From: Arcuatula senhousia
Lineage: Eukaryota; Mollusca; Bivalvia; Mytilida; Mytilidae
DNA: 64,000 nt
Assembly: GCA_963971305.1 (NCBI GenBank)
Contig: OZ020313.1
Location: 52,586,203-52,650,202, forward strand
Direction: 5' to 3'
Shown: positions 13,656 through 25,094 of the stretch, in pieces
Numbering within the stretch: position 1 is the stretch's first letter
Layout of the letters: each line of letters starts with the position of its first letter
Translations under genes and position numbers: made by a program
Notes under the pieces: model-generated
Seen by the model: the letters and a program-made list of their open reading frames with translations, nothing else
Told to the model about the DNA's origin: nothing
The model's database searches: none

Positions 13656-14255
13656 AAAGGCCATTTTTTTACCTTTAAAGGATAATAACCCCTACATGTA
13701 TAAGAAGTCATCTGAAAACTTTGACTTAATGAAGACTTATGTAGAGCTTTTTGAGCTGAAGAATCAGGAGGGTTTCATAAGATTTTCTCTATACTTATCT
13801 GCCAACTAGGGTATGACCCCCTGTTCATTTTTTAGCAAGATAGCTCTATACATAATACTTTTTAATTTATATGCCAAAAACTAGGGTATGACCCCCTGTT
13901 CATTTTTTGGCAAGATAGCTCTATACATAATACTTTTTGATTTATATGCCAAAAACTAGGGTATGACCCCCTGTTCATTTTTTAGCAACATAGCTCTATA
14001 CATAATACTTTTTGATTTATATGCCAAAAACTAGGGTATGACCCCCTGTTCATTTTTTAGCAAAGTCAGCCATGGTTTTTTGGTAGGGAGTCACAATTTT
14101 TGCAATTTGGGTATAGGACATCCCATAGATGATGTGTGCAAAGTTTCAAAGCAATCCTTTCAGTAGTTAAAGAGAACAAGATTTAGAAGAAAAGTTAACA
14201 ACGGACAATGACAATGACAACAACCAGTGATGGCAATAGCTCATGATATATGCAT
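13656..14255 (+). repeat. Family A fragment with a 75-bp tandem repeat
   Basis: Degenerate family A sequence. Between 13800 and 14055 a unit of about 75 bp (TAGGGTATGACCCCCTGTTC and its flank) is repeated about four times. Confidence 0.75.
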
Positions 14256-14314
14256 TTTGTTCAGTAAACATGTGAAAAAGGTGGTTGAATAAAAAAATAT
14301 AGCCACCTTTTATT

Positions 14315-16435
14315 AACAAAAGGCTCCCAGGAGCCTGAATCGCTCACCTGGGCTTGATGTCAACCCTATGAAGACTTTTGTATAGCTAAATGAGCTGAAT
14401 GTTTAAGCATGAAAAAGCTTTTCTCTATCTGCAATAGTTTTCATTCTAAATAATCAAAAAACACTATTATTCAACTTTTAAGGGGCTGTAACCCCTATAA
14501 GGGGTTATCAGACAACTTCAACCCTATGGAAACTTTTGTAGAGCTAAATGAGCTGAACATTTTAGCAAGCAACAGCTTTTCTCTATCTGCAATAGTTTTC
14601 ATTCTATAGGCCAATAAAAAGCTACGCCGAGCGCAGCATGATACGACCGCAACAAGTTGAACCCTGTACATTGGAGGCCCAATATCATACATGTGACGGA
14701 TCTGTGATGACAAAGCTGGAGATTTTGATTTTTTTGGCTGGAGATTGGACCAAAAAGCGGGAGATTTTCAATGCTCATAAAAATTGCATTTCGATGTCAA
14801 TTGGGGGCACTAGCGTGTGCCAAATATACATGGCTTCACTGATTAATCTCAAACTGTTTATACAATCATCAGGTCAATTATGGCAATAAACCTTTAATTA
14901 ACACCTTTACCTGTTAAATTAACGTCTACCTAATTGACAACCCCCTAAAAAAACGTAAATGTTTTATGATTGAACAATTAAAAGGTCTATAAAACTAAAA
15001 TTTTGTCATGTCTTGAAAAAGCGGGAGATTACACAAAAAGTCGGGAGAACGGGAGATGGATCAAAAAGTCGGGAGATTTCGTCTCCCGGCGGGAGAATCA
15101 CATGTATGCAATATGGATAGTCTATTGCTTTGGTCACATGCAGCCCATGGTGGACTTTAAAATGCATATTTGACACATATATATTTACAATAACATAGAA
15201 AAAAAATTATTTCTATATTCATTGACATTTTTGACACGATTAAGCCCCTTTTGGCCCTTTTTTAAAAAAAGGTTAGGACCACAAAATCCAATAAAAAGCT
15301 TCCTTCAGTGTATATAATCATCATATTTAAACTTCATAACAATTGGCTGGCCCACTACAGCTAAATTTCTTGTGTAAAACAATTTGCCTTGACCAACTTT
15401 AAAAAATGGCGTTTTTTGTCCCTTCAACCCCTTATATCTCAAAAACAGTAAGAGATATTGCAAATCTGATTGAAAAATGCAGGCAGGGATTTTCACAAGG
15501 AATCCAATGAAAAAATAAATTTGAAAATCGGACCACAAATTAAAAAGTTGATTTTTTGGGTGTGGCCCGTCTTTGGCCCCCTGTAGCAATGTAACAGTTC
15601 AATATACATCAAAACCATTGACACATTTTGTTGACAGAATTTAATAAGGAATTCAATAAAAAAAGAATTTTCAAAATCAAATGAATAATTAACATTCTAC
15701 AACAGTTTTGTCAATACACCCGTTTTAGCCCCTTTTGGCCCTTTTTTCCAAAACGGTAAGGGCCACCAACCCCAAATACAATAGGAACCTTCCTCTAGTG
15801 ATTACAAACATCATATAAAAATTTCATAACAATTGGTCAATATTTACTCAAGTTATCGCATGGAAACCAAATGTCCCCAGACGACGACAACGACGACGAC
15901 GACAGCATCATACCATTATACGTCTGCAAATTTTTTGCGGTCATTTAAAAACACTATTTTTTGCCTTTAAGGGGCTGTAACATTTAAGCAAGCAACAGCT
16001 TTTCTCTATCTACAATGGTTTTCAGTCTACAGGCCAAAAACATGCAAAAATGCTATTTTTCACCTTTAAGGGGCTGTAACCCCTCTAAGGGATCATCTGA
16101 CAACTTCGACCTAATGGAGACTTTTGTTGCACTTTTGATGCTGAAACAGTAGGGTGTCATCAGATTACATCTATCTCTTATACTTTTTGATTTACAAGCC
16201 AAAAACAGTAGTCTGACCCCCTGGTCTATTTTTAGTAATGGTGGCCATGTGTTTTGACATATCAAAAATCGAAACATAAGTTTGGTGCAGGACACCCTAA
16301 GGATCATTCATACCAAATTTCATTAAATTCTGTTCATTAGTTTCAGAGGAGAAGATTTTTGAAAAATTGTTAACACCAACGACGACGCCGAGTGATGGTA
16401 ATAGCTCACATGGACCTTCGGTCCAGGTGAGCTAA
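14315..16435 (+). mobile_element. Family A element, copy 3, interrupted by family G
   Basis: The 5' hairpin and first units (14315-14616) and the last units with the 3' hairpin (about 15946-16435) are family A. The middle is a family G element that itself contains a GGGAGATTT-rich repeat. Confidence 0.8.
14617..15945 (+). mobile_element. Family G element, copy 1, with nested GGGAGATTT repeat
   Basis: Starts CCGAGCGCAGCATGATACG. Units contain GGCCCTTTTT and CATAACAATTGG, followed by an ACGACGACAACGACG microsatellite (15880-15902) and a 3' stem with ATTTTTTGCGGTCAT. A block at about 14690-15115 rich in CGGGAGATT is a second element, found inverted at 20640-20990. Confidence 0.7.
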
Positions 16436-17640
16436 TAAATGTTTATCAAAAGTAGTCTTTATAACATTTAAAACATTTTATTTTGAACTTTTAATTGTGT
16501 ATATTTTGTTTGTCTTCTAAATTAAATAAGATCAACAGGTTTTCAAACAAAAGTAAAAAGGTTTTGCATATGATATGCATATCTTACTGCCATGTCACAA
16601 ATGGATAACAAAACAAAGTCCTATAAATTGAATAGCTCATCATATGGAGTGGGATACACAAAATAGTCTCATTTCTTGAGACGTAGATAAAATGCAACAG
16701 TCAAAAGAAATCAGAAAATACAAGCAAATTACATCTCCTGATCTATCTATTAAAAATTGGCATATTTAAAAAGTAACTTTAGTAATGCAAACCAAGTTAT
16801 ATAATCTCTTTTTTACCATTGAAAATAGGAAGCTAATCAAACAACAATTAACTTCCAATTCACCACTGCATATAAATTTAAAATCACAAAAAAAAGACCA
16901 TCAGATATTTTAGTTTATATCTAGCTGATAAAACACATACTATGTTAACCTTTAAATTTTGACTGAAGTTACATTGTATATTCTTGCCATTTTTATGTCA
17001 ACATCCTCATTAATGGCACATAACACAGGGTTCTCAATGGGCTGTTTTATCATGGCGGTCCACCATGGTTAAACCTTTTCCCCGCCTGGTGGCCATTGTT
17101 GAAATTAATTTCCAATGTCTGGCATGGTCAAATTCCTTTTTTTCCATGATTAGAATTGACATACTGTTATGTTTATTTACAACTTAAGGAGTTGGTAAAG
17201 GGCTATTTTCGTGCAATGTTTTCTACGATTTTATTTCCATGTTTTCGTGATTTTGAGTTTTATTTCTCGAATTGACATAGTTGTACATACTGTGTTTTAG
17301 TCCATATTCTAGCCCTGTGTTTCGTGTTGGACACCCCATTTCTCGTGCAGGATCGTCTCTTTTGCTTCAAAATCTTGAACATGTTGAAATCAGTTTATAA
17401 TTTTTTTAAATCTAAAGAATTTGATCTTGTTTCACAATGATTTAAATTCATTTTCCTGTGTTCCGTGATTAGTGATTTTTAAAGCTCGTGCTTAGTTTTC
17501 AGCATTTTTTTAGCACATGTTTTGGTATTGGGATCCCCCTTTACCACCCTCAACTATGACAACACAGGAGAGTGTCAAATCATTTATGTAAATATCCCCA
17601 ATGATAAATTCTGATCCCTGGAGAACCCTGTAACACTATA
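16436..17640. other. Unassigned intron or downstream DNA
   Basis: No repeat family or coding signal recognised between family A (ending 16435) and receptor exon 7. Confidence 0.5.
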
Positions 17641-17650
17641 GTCTACTTAC

Positions 17651-17854
17651 TTTCCTCTGGTGGACTGTCAACGTTGAAATTAAAGATGGCTTCTGACTGG
17701 ACCTTTGATAGCGTTTTCAGTACCGTTATATACTGGAACAAGGACAAGGCAAAACTTCTATTGTTAGGTCGTTTACTGACCAGAGACGCAAAAATATCCA
17801 AGAAATGTGAATTCAAACATTCTACCTTTTCCTTCTCTTCTAAATCATCTACAT
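17651..17854 (-). CDS. Nuclear receptor exon 7: LBD helices 9-11
   Basis: This 204-nt exon encodes about 68 residues beginning DVDDLEEKEKVECLNSHFLD and ending FNFNVDSPPEE. FALSLFQYITVLKTLSKVQS fits helices 10/11, the dimerisation surface. The acceptor TTGTATGTTCCAG (AG at 17855-17856) is phase 1 and fits exon 6. The end is ambiguous. A consensus donor GTAAGT follows GAGGAAA, but the unspliced frame also stops after two more codons (TAG at 17643-17645). No L-L-x-E-[IL]-F-type AF-2 helix is seen here, so it is on another exon, diverged, or absent as in REV-ERB. The intron upstream is an array of copies of this acceptor. Confidence 0.9.
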
Positions 17855-18308
17855 CTGGAACATACAAATAAAAAATTATGACAATAAATCATCTACATCT
17901 GGAACATACAAGTAAAAAATTAGGACAATAAATCATCTACATCTGGAACATACAAGTCAAAAATTATGACAACAAATCATCTACATCTGGAACATACAAG
18001 TAAAAATTATGACAATAAATCATGTACATCTGGAACATACAAGTAAAAATTGTGACAACAAATCATCTACATCTGGAGCATACAAGTCAAAAATTATGAC
18101 AACAAATCATCTACATCTGGAACATACAAGTAAAAAATTATGACAACAAATCATCTACATCTGGAACATACAAGTAAAACATTATGACAACAAATCATCT
18201 ACATCTGGAACATACAAGTAAAAAATTAGGACAACAAATCATCTACATCTGGAACATACAAGTAAAAAATTAGGACAACAAATCATCTACATCTGGAACA
18301 TACAAGTA
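17855..18308 (-). repeat. Minisatellite built from the exon 7 splice acceptor
   Basis: About ten tandem units of 42-44 bp lie directly upstream of exon 7. In transcript sense each unit carries a pyrimidine-rich run, TTGTATGTTCCAG, and the first dozen bases of the exon. Nearly every copy therefore preserves a complete 3' splice site. Use of an upstream copy would give DVDDLLS and then a stop. Confidence 0.93.
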
Positions 18309-18910
18309 AATAAAGAAGGAATGTGTCCATGGGACACGGATGCCCCCGCTAGGCCCAAAACAGGAAGTAGATGTCTGACAGACATGAAAGTCACTTAGGA
18401 CATACAATTTGTCATACTGAACCATCCTACCAAGTTTCAAATCATTCTCATGTATGGTTCCTGAGAAAATCTTGACAGAAATTTTCAAGTCATGTTCACA
18501 TATTTTCCAATCGGCCTAAGTCCCAAACAGGAAGTAGATGTCCGACAGGTCTCAAAATCGCTTAGGACGTACTGTTTGTCATACTGAACCCTCCTACCAA
18601 GTTTCAAGTCATTCTCATGTATGGTTGCTGAGAAAAGCTTGACGGAAATTTTCATAGTCATGTTCACATATTTTCACATGGCCTAAGTCCCAAACAGGAA
18701 GTAGATGTCCGACAGGTCTCAAAATCGCTTAGGACGTACTATTTGTCATACTGAACCATCCTACTAAGTTTCAAGTCATTCTCATGTACGGTTGCTGAGA
18801 AAAGCTTGACGGAAATTCGTACGGACGGACGTACGGACGTACGTACGTACGTACGGACGGACATGAGTAAAACTTAATGCCCCCCGACATGTCGTCGCGG
18901 GGGCATAAAA
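18309..18910 (+). mobile_element. Family D element, copy 2
   Basis: 5' hairpin GTGTCCATGGGACAC, X = ATGCCCCCGC, about three units of roughly 180 bp (CCAAACAGGAAGTAGATGTC), a GTACGGACGTACGTACG microsatellite, and a 3' hairpin ending CGCGGGGGCAT. It abuts the exon 7 acceptor array. Confidence 0.85.
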
Positions 18911-18959
18911 ATTAGGACAATAAATTCTCTTCATCTGAAACATAAGTCATTAATTAGGA

Positions 18960-20455
18960 CTTTATTCAGGATTTACTGGTCATCAGACCCTGATTTTACA
19001 GTTCTTGACACCTTTACAATTTTTTTTTGTATACATGTATAGGGCAAAAACATGTTAAAATGTGATGCATAACCTAAAATTGACCATTACCCCTCAGAGG
19101 GATCACCTGACAACTTGAATGAACTCAATGGAGACTTTTATAAAGCTCTTGATTTTAATAAAGCCTAGCATCCATCAGATTTGTTCAGTTATACTTTTTG
19201 AGTTTAAAAGATTTGAAGGTGATTTTACCCATGTTCTACTTTTAGAAAATAAGGGCCATATTTTTATTAAATAATAAATCCAAACAAGTAATACTGTGAG
19301 CGAGCTCACAAAAGGATACCCCCCGCTTCATATTGGACTCAAATCTCAAGTCCAATTATCTCCCCTGAATGATGTCAGAGTACAATGAAAATTCTTCATG
19401 CACATCTACATATGATGTACTTCCTTCATGTATAGTTTCATCAAAATCCATCAAGCGGTTTAGGAGGAGTTGCGCTTACGGGGTCTACCATTGAATAATG
19501 TATTTAAAAAGTCTAAGTCCAATTATCTCCCCTGAATGATGTCAGAGTGCAATGAAAATTCTTCATGCACATCTACATATGATGTACTTCCTTCATGTAA
19601 AGTTTCATCAAAATCCATCAAGCGGTTTAGGAGGAGTTGCGCTTACGGGGTCTCCCATTGAATAATGTATTTAAAAAGTCTTAGTCCAATTATCTCCTCT
19701 GAATGATGTCAGAGTGCAATGAAAATTCTTCATGCACATCTACATATGATGTACTTCATTCATGTAAAGTTTCATCAAAATCCATCAAGCGGTTTAGGAG
19801 GAGTTGCGCTTACGGGGTCTTCCTTTGAATAATGTATTTAAAAAGTCTAAGTCCAATTATCTCCCCTGAATGATGTCAGAGTGCAATGAAAATTCTTCAT
19901 GCACATCTACATATGATGTACTTCCTTCATGTAAAGTTTCATCAAAATCCATCAAGCGGTTTAGGAGGAGTTGCGCTTACGGGGTCTCCCATTGAATAAT
20001 GTATTTAAAAAGTCTAAGTCCAATTATCTCCCCTGAATGATGTCAGAGTGCAATGAAAATTCTTCATGCACATCTACATATGATGTACTTCCTCCATGTT
20101 AAGTTTCAGCAAAATCCTTCAAGCGGTTTAGATGGAGAAGCGCTTACAAGTTATGTGGACAGACGGACAGACGGACGGACGGACGGACGGACGGACAGAC
20201 AGACAGACAGACGGACGGAACAGACGGACGGACAGACGGACGGACGGACAGACAGACAGGGTGTTTCCTATATACCCCCCAAACTTTGTTTGCGGGGGGT
20301 ATAACAAATGTTTTTGTAACGGACACACTTAATATGAACCATATCAAGTTTGGTCACTTTCAATTCAGCGGTTTCAGAGAAGATGATTTTTGAAAAGTTG
20401 AAAGGAAGGATGATGGAAGATGGATGCTAAGTGATGACAATAGCTCACATTTTCC
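18960..20455 (+). mobile_element. Diverged family A element split by family C
   Basis: 18960-19291 resembles family A (GGGATCACCTGACAACTTGA, GGAGACTTTTATAAAGC). After the family C insertion, 20307-20455 resumes with the family A 3' part (GGTTTCAGAGAAGATGATTT, then GTGATGACAATAGCTCACAT). The 3' hairpin is lost. Confidence 0.65.
19292..20306 (+). mobile_element. Family C element, copy 1
   Basis: 5' hairpin TGTGAGCGAGCTCACA, then X = ATACCCCCCGC. About 4.5 units of roughly 175 bp follow, then a CAGACGGACGGA microsatellite (20155-20262), ending in a stem with GCGGGGGGTAT. The microsatellite creates open frames in several phases that are not genes. Confidence 0.85.
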
Positions 20456-20639
20456 TATATTTTTTTCAAAATAATGAACACCTTATCCCTAAAATAAACT
20501 AGACTTGGTAAATGATTCCAGTTAAATGGTCTTTACTTAACTATGATTGTACCTCAATCCACAAGTGTAGTGATTTTGATATGAAGCAAAAAATATGGTA
20601 TTAATATCTTCCAATACCAGTTGTCACTTGTAGTTGGAG

Positions 20640-20995
20640 CATACATGTGATTCTCCCTCTGGAGACAAAATCTTTCGACTTTTAGACCCATCTCCCGTCC
20701 TGTCTTTTTGTGTAATCTCCCGCTTTTTCAAGACACTACTTTACTTTTATAGACATTATAAAACATTTCCTGTGTTTTAGTGGTTTGTCAAATAGGCAGA
20801 CGTTAATTTAACAGGTAAAGGTGTTAAAAGATGGTTTATTGCCATAATTGACCTGATTAATGTATAAACAGTTGGAGATCAATCAGTGAAGCCATGTAAT
20901 CTAATGACATTGCAAATCTCCCGCTTATTTGTCCTCACAGATCTGTCACACGTTGAAGGCCTCCTGTGACTTTGGGATGAATCTCCAGCTTATGG
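20640..20995 (-). repeat. Inverted copy of the GGGAGATTT repeat
   Basis: Reverse complement of the block nested in family G at 14690-15115 (ATACATGTGATTCTCCC end shared). It is followed immediately by the RT fragment at 21001. Confidence 0.75.
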
Positions 20996-21000
20996 AGTTT

Positions 21001-21505
21001 ACGTATCTCAATTGATTCGTTACTCCAGAGCGTGCGGGACTTACATCGATTTCCTTAGCAGAGCGACACGTCTGACGCAAAAATTGCTCACACAGGGTTA
21101 TGTTGCTCCTCGGTTGCTGTCTTCACTCAAGAAATTTTACGGAAGACATCATGCACTTATAGACAAATATGGGATTTCGATCTCTCAGATGAGTGCAGAT
21201 GTTGGTTTGTCATAGGGTGTTGATTTGTCTTCCTTTACCGGATTTGACACGCTGAATGGACTATTGGCAACGCGACGGGTGTGCTATAGCAAGCAGGAAC
21301 TGCTTACTCTTCCGGAGCACCTGAGTTCACTCTTGTTTCGACTGGAGTTCGCGTTGTTGATTGATATTCAGTTGTTTTGTGTTTCCATGTTTTACGTGTT
21401 GTCTGTTTTTGTCCCGTTCTTGTTTGTGTTTACTGGTTTAGTCTCTGCCCTTTCGGACTTTTGACATTCGGATACCCCATTGGTACCTCTGCTTCTTTCA
21501 AAGCA
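21001..21505 (+). pseudogene. RT-element C-terminal fragment, copy 1
   Basis: Encodes VYVSQLIRYSRACGTYIDFL-like sequence (first residues partly altered), TQKLLTQGYVAPRLLSSLKK, FYGRHHALIDKYGISISQM and a stop at 21213-21215. Related proteins that I recall from molluscs end in this way after an RT domain, but the element class is unclear. The 3' flank (TTGCTATAGCACACC complement, AGCAGGAACTGCTTACTC) is conserved with 63383-63690, so it is element 3' UTR rather than host sequence. Confidence 0.65.
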
Positions 21506-21873
21506 ATAATGATGCTATTTCTTTGCTCTGATTCATTTTAATACTTGAGGGATTTTGTGTCATTCATACATGTAAATACATCATAATCCACATATTTTTT
21601 TTATCCAACAACCTAAATTATATTCTTCCTTAAGATACATATAAAACCTGAAAAAAACTGTGAGCTGCAGTAGCAGGTGAGAGATGGCATCTTTTTGTTA
21701 TCAAACGGCTATAGATATTTTTTTTTTTTTTGGTATTGAAAACCCCAAATATCAATTTGATCAAATTTTAAAATAGGAAGTACACATCTAAATTTCATAC
21801 AAATCCATTAAGTGGTTAAAAGAGTTGTGGGTAATAAATTGGCATAAAGAGGGATATGAAAATGCTAGCATAC

Positions 21874-22078
21874 CTGGGTTAGTGAGTCGTATCGCTGATA
21901 AAACTCCAATCTCAAAGTCTGTCAAATTGTACTGACTAAACTTTTTCCCAAAGTCAAGCATCATCTTTGTTAAATCTTTACCAAGGATAACATTCATGGA
22001 TGCTTTGGAATAAAATGTCTCCTTCCCATTCAGTAATACGTAAGACTCGTCATCTCCCATGAATTCAGCATTTATCAT
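21874..22078 (-). CDS. Nuclear receptor exon 6: LBD helices 5-8
   Basis: This 205-nt exon encodes 68 residues plus one base, from MINAEFMGDDESYVLLNGKE to LTDFEIGVLSAIRLTNP. The end matches the usual helix 7-8 pattern (L-x-x-x-E-x-x-x-L-x-A-I-x-L). The acceptor TGTGTTTTAG and the donor CCCAG|GTATGC are good. An in-frame ATG begins the exon, but the phase joins exon 5 directly, so it is treated as internal. Confidence 0.9.
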
Positions 22079-22699
22079 CTAAAACACAAAAATATTTGAT
22101 GTTATATCTGTGCAGCATATTCATACAAATTCCTGTATGATGTGTATTAATTATTTTTGTAGACTGGGAATGAAATGCATACTTATGGTTTTAAAGAATT
22201 GATATTGGAACTAGGAAATGTCTCATTGGAATTGTGAAATGTAAAGTTGAAACTAACTAAATAAAAGTTCAAAAGACTTTTAAAAACCAGGCCACTCTCA
22301 CAAAGCTAATCAAGAGCAAAAGACTCTTTAAACAAGGTCAATTACTGACAAACTTAATAAAATACAAAGACATTTTTGAACCAGGCACTCACCAACTTAA
22401 TTGACTTAAACCAAGTTACCTAATTATTAACTAAATAGATTAAGTTCAAGGGACTTCTTAGACCAGGCCACCCACTCACAAAGTGAATAAAGATCAAAGG
22501 AATTTTAAAACCCGGTAACTCACTGACAAACTTAATAAATTGCTAGGGACTTTTTAAACCAGGCCATTGACTCACAAACTTCTGTAAACATCCTATCTTT
22601 CACATAGTTCTTTATTCATTTGTGAAAATAAGTCCCTGGAAAACATGTATGTTTACAGTAAAAAAAAAGCAAAGAACTTTTGAGACAGGAGACTTGCTG
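22079..22699. other. Receptor intron with weak short repeats
   Basis: Between exons 5 and 6. CCAGGC-CACTCACAAAxTTAAT phrases recur every 60-80 bp from about 22285 to 22580, a decayed tandem array. Confidence 0.5.
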
Positions 22700-22978
22700 A
22701 TGTGTGTGTGTGTGTATTGGTGTTTAACAAGCTTTATCGATGCACCTGAGCCATGTAGGGCGGTCAGTTTAAATGGTGGAGGAAACCAGAATATCCGGAG
22801 AAAACAACCAACCTTGGGCAGGTAACTGACAAACCTAATCACATACAGTTGGGGAAGTCTCTTTTTTGTTAAATACAAACGGGACTCGAACATCAGCTGA
22901 GAGGCGAGTAGCTAGTGATCAATAGTGTGGTATTTAAACCAGCGCATTAGAACACTCAGCCACCCAGGCCCCCAAGAG
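22700..22978 (-). mobile_element. tRNA-derived SINE
   Basis: On the minus strand it starts GGGGGCCTGGGTGGCTGAGT, with an A-box-like TGGCTGAGTGTTC and a B-box-like TGTTCGAGTCCC about 70 nt on, as in a Leu/Ser-type tRNA. A tail with TTTCTCCGGATATTCTGG and CCTCCACCATTTAAACTG follows, ending at a GTGTGT run. The acceptor stem does not close, so it is not a functional tRNA. Confidence 0.65.
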
Positions 22979-23156
22979 ACTTGCTGATTAACTCAACATC
23001 AGTGCAATATAATTTGCATTATGCCTGCATTGAACTTGTATTATTTTTATGTAGATCATTTGGACTATTTGATGCTTCTGCAGTCATTTATACAACTAGA
23101 ATGGCAGTCTTTCATAGAAGACGCATGAAGCCTGCATCTTAAAATATTCAGTTAAC

Positions 23157-23345
23157 AGGAAGTAGATGAATTACGGGCATAAAATCACTTAACACCATAT
23201 AGTACTATAGAAGGAAGCTACATGCCAAATAGCAAGTGGCTTTGACATGAAGTTGCCGGGAAAATTATGACGAAAATTTTTGTGAGGCCGCAGGATGATG
23301 ACACGAGAGATAATGTAAAAGTAACCCCTATATGTAGCTTTGCAA
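23157..23345 (+). repeat. Family D-like fragment
   Basis: Diverged unit with ACAGGAAGTAGATGAATTAC and TTGCCGGGAAAATTATGACG. A similar partial unit lies at 24770-24905. Confidence 0.5.
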
Positions 23346-23449
23346 CACATTGCAGGCAACATAAAATGTTTCCCCTTTCAAAATTGCCATTGACCCATTG
23401 AAGTTACTTTAAAACACAACTAAGAAACATATTCATATGACCTACTAAC

Positions 23450-23538
23450 CAGCCAGACTTCTAAATAAGCATTCATCGTCAGTTTTTCTTGGTCACTTTT
23501 CTTCAAGTTTGTGAAACCAGGAACTCTGCTTGCAAATC
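23450..23538 (-). CDS. Nuclear receptor exon 5: LBD signature
   Basis: This 89-nt exon encodes about 30 residues, FASRVPGFTNLKKSDQEKL then TMNAYLEVWL. The pattern F-A-x-R-V-P-G-F-x-x-L-x-x-x-D-Q is the conserved nuclear receptor LBD signature spanning helices 3-4, and EVWL continues helix 5. The acceptor TTTTGACAG and the donor CTG|GTTAGT fit phase 1 in and phase 0 out. This is the strongest single evidence that the gene has a true LBD. Confidence 0.93.
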
Positions 23539-23827
23539 CTGTCAAAATACAATGACTTATTAGAAAACCTACACATATGTGATAAAGCCATCTCTATTTC
23601 TTGAAGAAACTAAGACAACCATATAGTCTTTTTTTTCTTTTATTTGCTTTAAAATAATTCCTAGATTCTAATCCAAATTAATTGAAAATGTGGGATGGGC
23701 ACGGTAAGACTAATTTTATTACTAAAATTTTTTTATCCATTTTGATTAAATTATCTGCCATTTTAAAGGAAATGTAGCAAAACTGCACATAATCGCAAAA
23801 AAATAAAAGTAAATTGTTTAAGTGGGC

Positions 23828-24040
23828 TGTGAAAGTACAAGTTTGATTTTGTGAGGATCAATTTTCGTGGATTGGGAGTAAATTTTAAATTTGTGGATTC
23901 ATAAATTCATGCTTTTAAAAAACTATCTATCGCAAGTTATGTTAAATTCTCTATTTATTTGAAGTTTAGTTTTTTGTTTTGGCTGACCCATGAAAACCAT
24001 TAAAATTAGTAACCTGTGATCACATACTTTCACAGTATAT
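23828..24040. repeat. Diverged MITE-like copy
   Basis: Contains GATCAATTTTCGTGGATTGG and CCATGAAAACCATTAAAAT, the interior of the CTGTGG MITE. The ends are eroded. Confidence 0.5.
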
Positions 24041-24462
24041 TAATAAATTCTAAGATGTAAATGGTTTTTTATTCAAAAATTTTTTTCCACGTGTTTCATG
24101 TCATTATTCTTACAATTGTTTTATTGTTTAACTGTTATCTACTTTATCATGAAGAAACTGGAATATGATGAAAATAAAAATTAAGTCCTGACTTGCAACA
24201 TGTTTTTTTTTTCTGCAGTAACTTTACAATGAAGTTGATGTCCAAGGGGGGGTGTAATTTTCTGATTATTCTTATTTATCAATTCCATAATTCACTCATG
24301 TATTTGTATAAAGTATCATGATACCATTATACTTCCTTCATGATAAAGTAACTTAAATCTGAAGCCTGATTTGGAATACAGTCATTAGGTTAGTTGGGAA
24401 CATTCTGCTCCTCTACAGTCATAGGTGAGGGGTTAAGTTTTTTCTACAGTTAAGTTTATTAC

Positions 24463-24559
24463 CCATCATTTGTTCATTGTATGTGTTAACCCCTTCCATC
24501 AAATTCTGCCATATAACTTTAATTTCTTCTTTACTAGTGCCAGTCTTAGGTAACTTGAC
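24463..24559 (-). CDS. Nuclear receptor exon 4: LBD helix 3 region
   Basis: This 97-nt exon encodes 32 residues plus one base: VKLPKTGTSKEEIKVIWQNL followed by MEGVNTYNEQMM. The amphipathic helix EEIKVIWQNLMEGVNTY fits LBD helix 3. The acceptor TTATTTCAG and the donor G|GTAATA have the right phases (0 in, 1 out) and join cleanly to exons 3 and 5. Confidence 0.88.
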
Positions 24560-24899
24560 CTGAAATAAATCAAACCATTTATTATCCGCTTCTGTCTTAG
24601 GATTGTTTGCTTAGTTTTTGGGGGCCTCACTAGTGACAAAGTGTTCTAAGGTGCTGATTTGAAAACCACACTTGGCCTAATGATCACTGGTCAATAACAT
24701 ATGAAGGTGTTCCAGCACTATTTTGTAATTTACAAAAATCTGTCAAAGTCAAAAATGGCCGGATTTCGTTAAACAGGAAGTAGGTGAATGACAGACCTTA
24801 AATTGGTTCCCACGTTATGGGACCCCACCCTGATGCTGTATACCAAATATCAAGTGGCTGTGATTTGTAGTTGCTGAGAAAACTGTTACGAAAATATTC

Positions 24900-25025
24900 T
24901 GACATACGTTTTTACAATAATTTGACGTACGTTTACCGTACAGCGGTTAGAAACGTATGTTTAACGTATGTTTATGCACTATGTCAGACGCACGTTTTAA
25001 TTAACGTACGTCAGACGTATGTCTA
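24900..25025. repeat. Cluster of ACGTAYGT motifs
   Basis: About ten copies of ACGTAYGT or near forms in both orientations within 125 bp (GACGTACGTTTACCG, AACGTATGTTTAACG, AACGTACGTCAGACG). Confidence 0.7.
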
Positions 25026-25094
25026 AATTTTGCCTGTGTACATTAATTAGTGCCATTCTCTGTAAGAATCAGGTAATGAGTGAATCATGATTAA

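Noticed and set aside
20053..20347. Overlapping open frames of 66-83 codons on both strands
   Set aside because: They are produced by the GACGGACA microsatellite of a family C element; low-complexity Asp/Arg/Thr or Pro/Ser/Val repeats on either strand.
22700..22978. Possible functional tRNA gene
   Set aside because: A- and B-box-like motifs are present but no acceptor stem or cloverleaf closes; a repeat tail follows and a second related copy exists.
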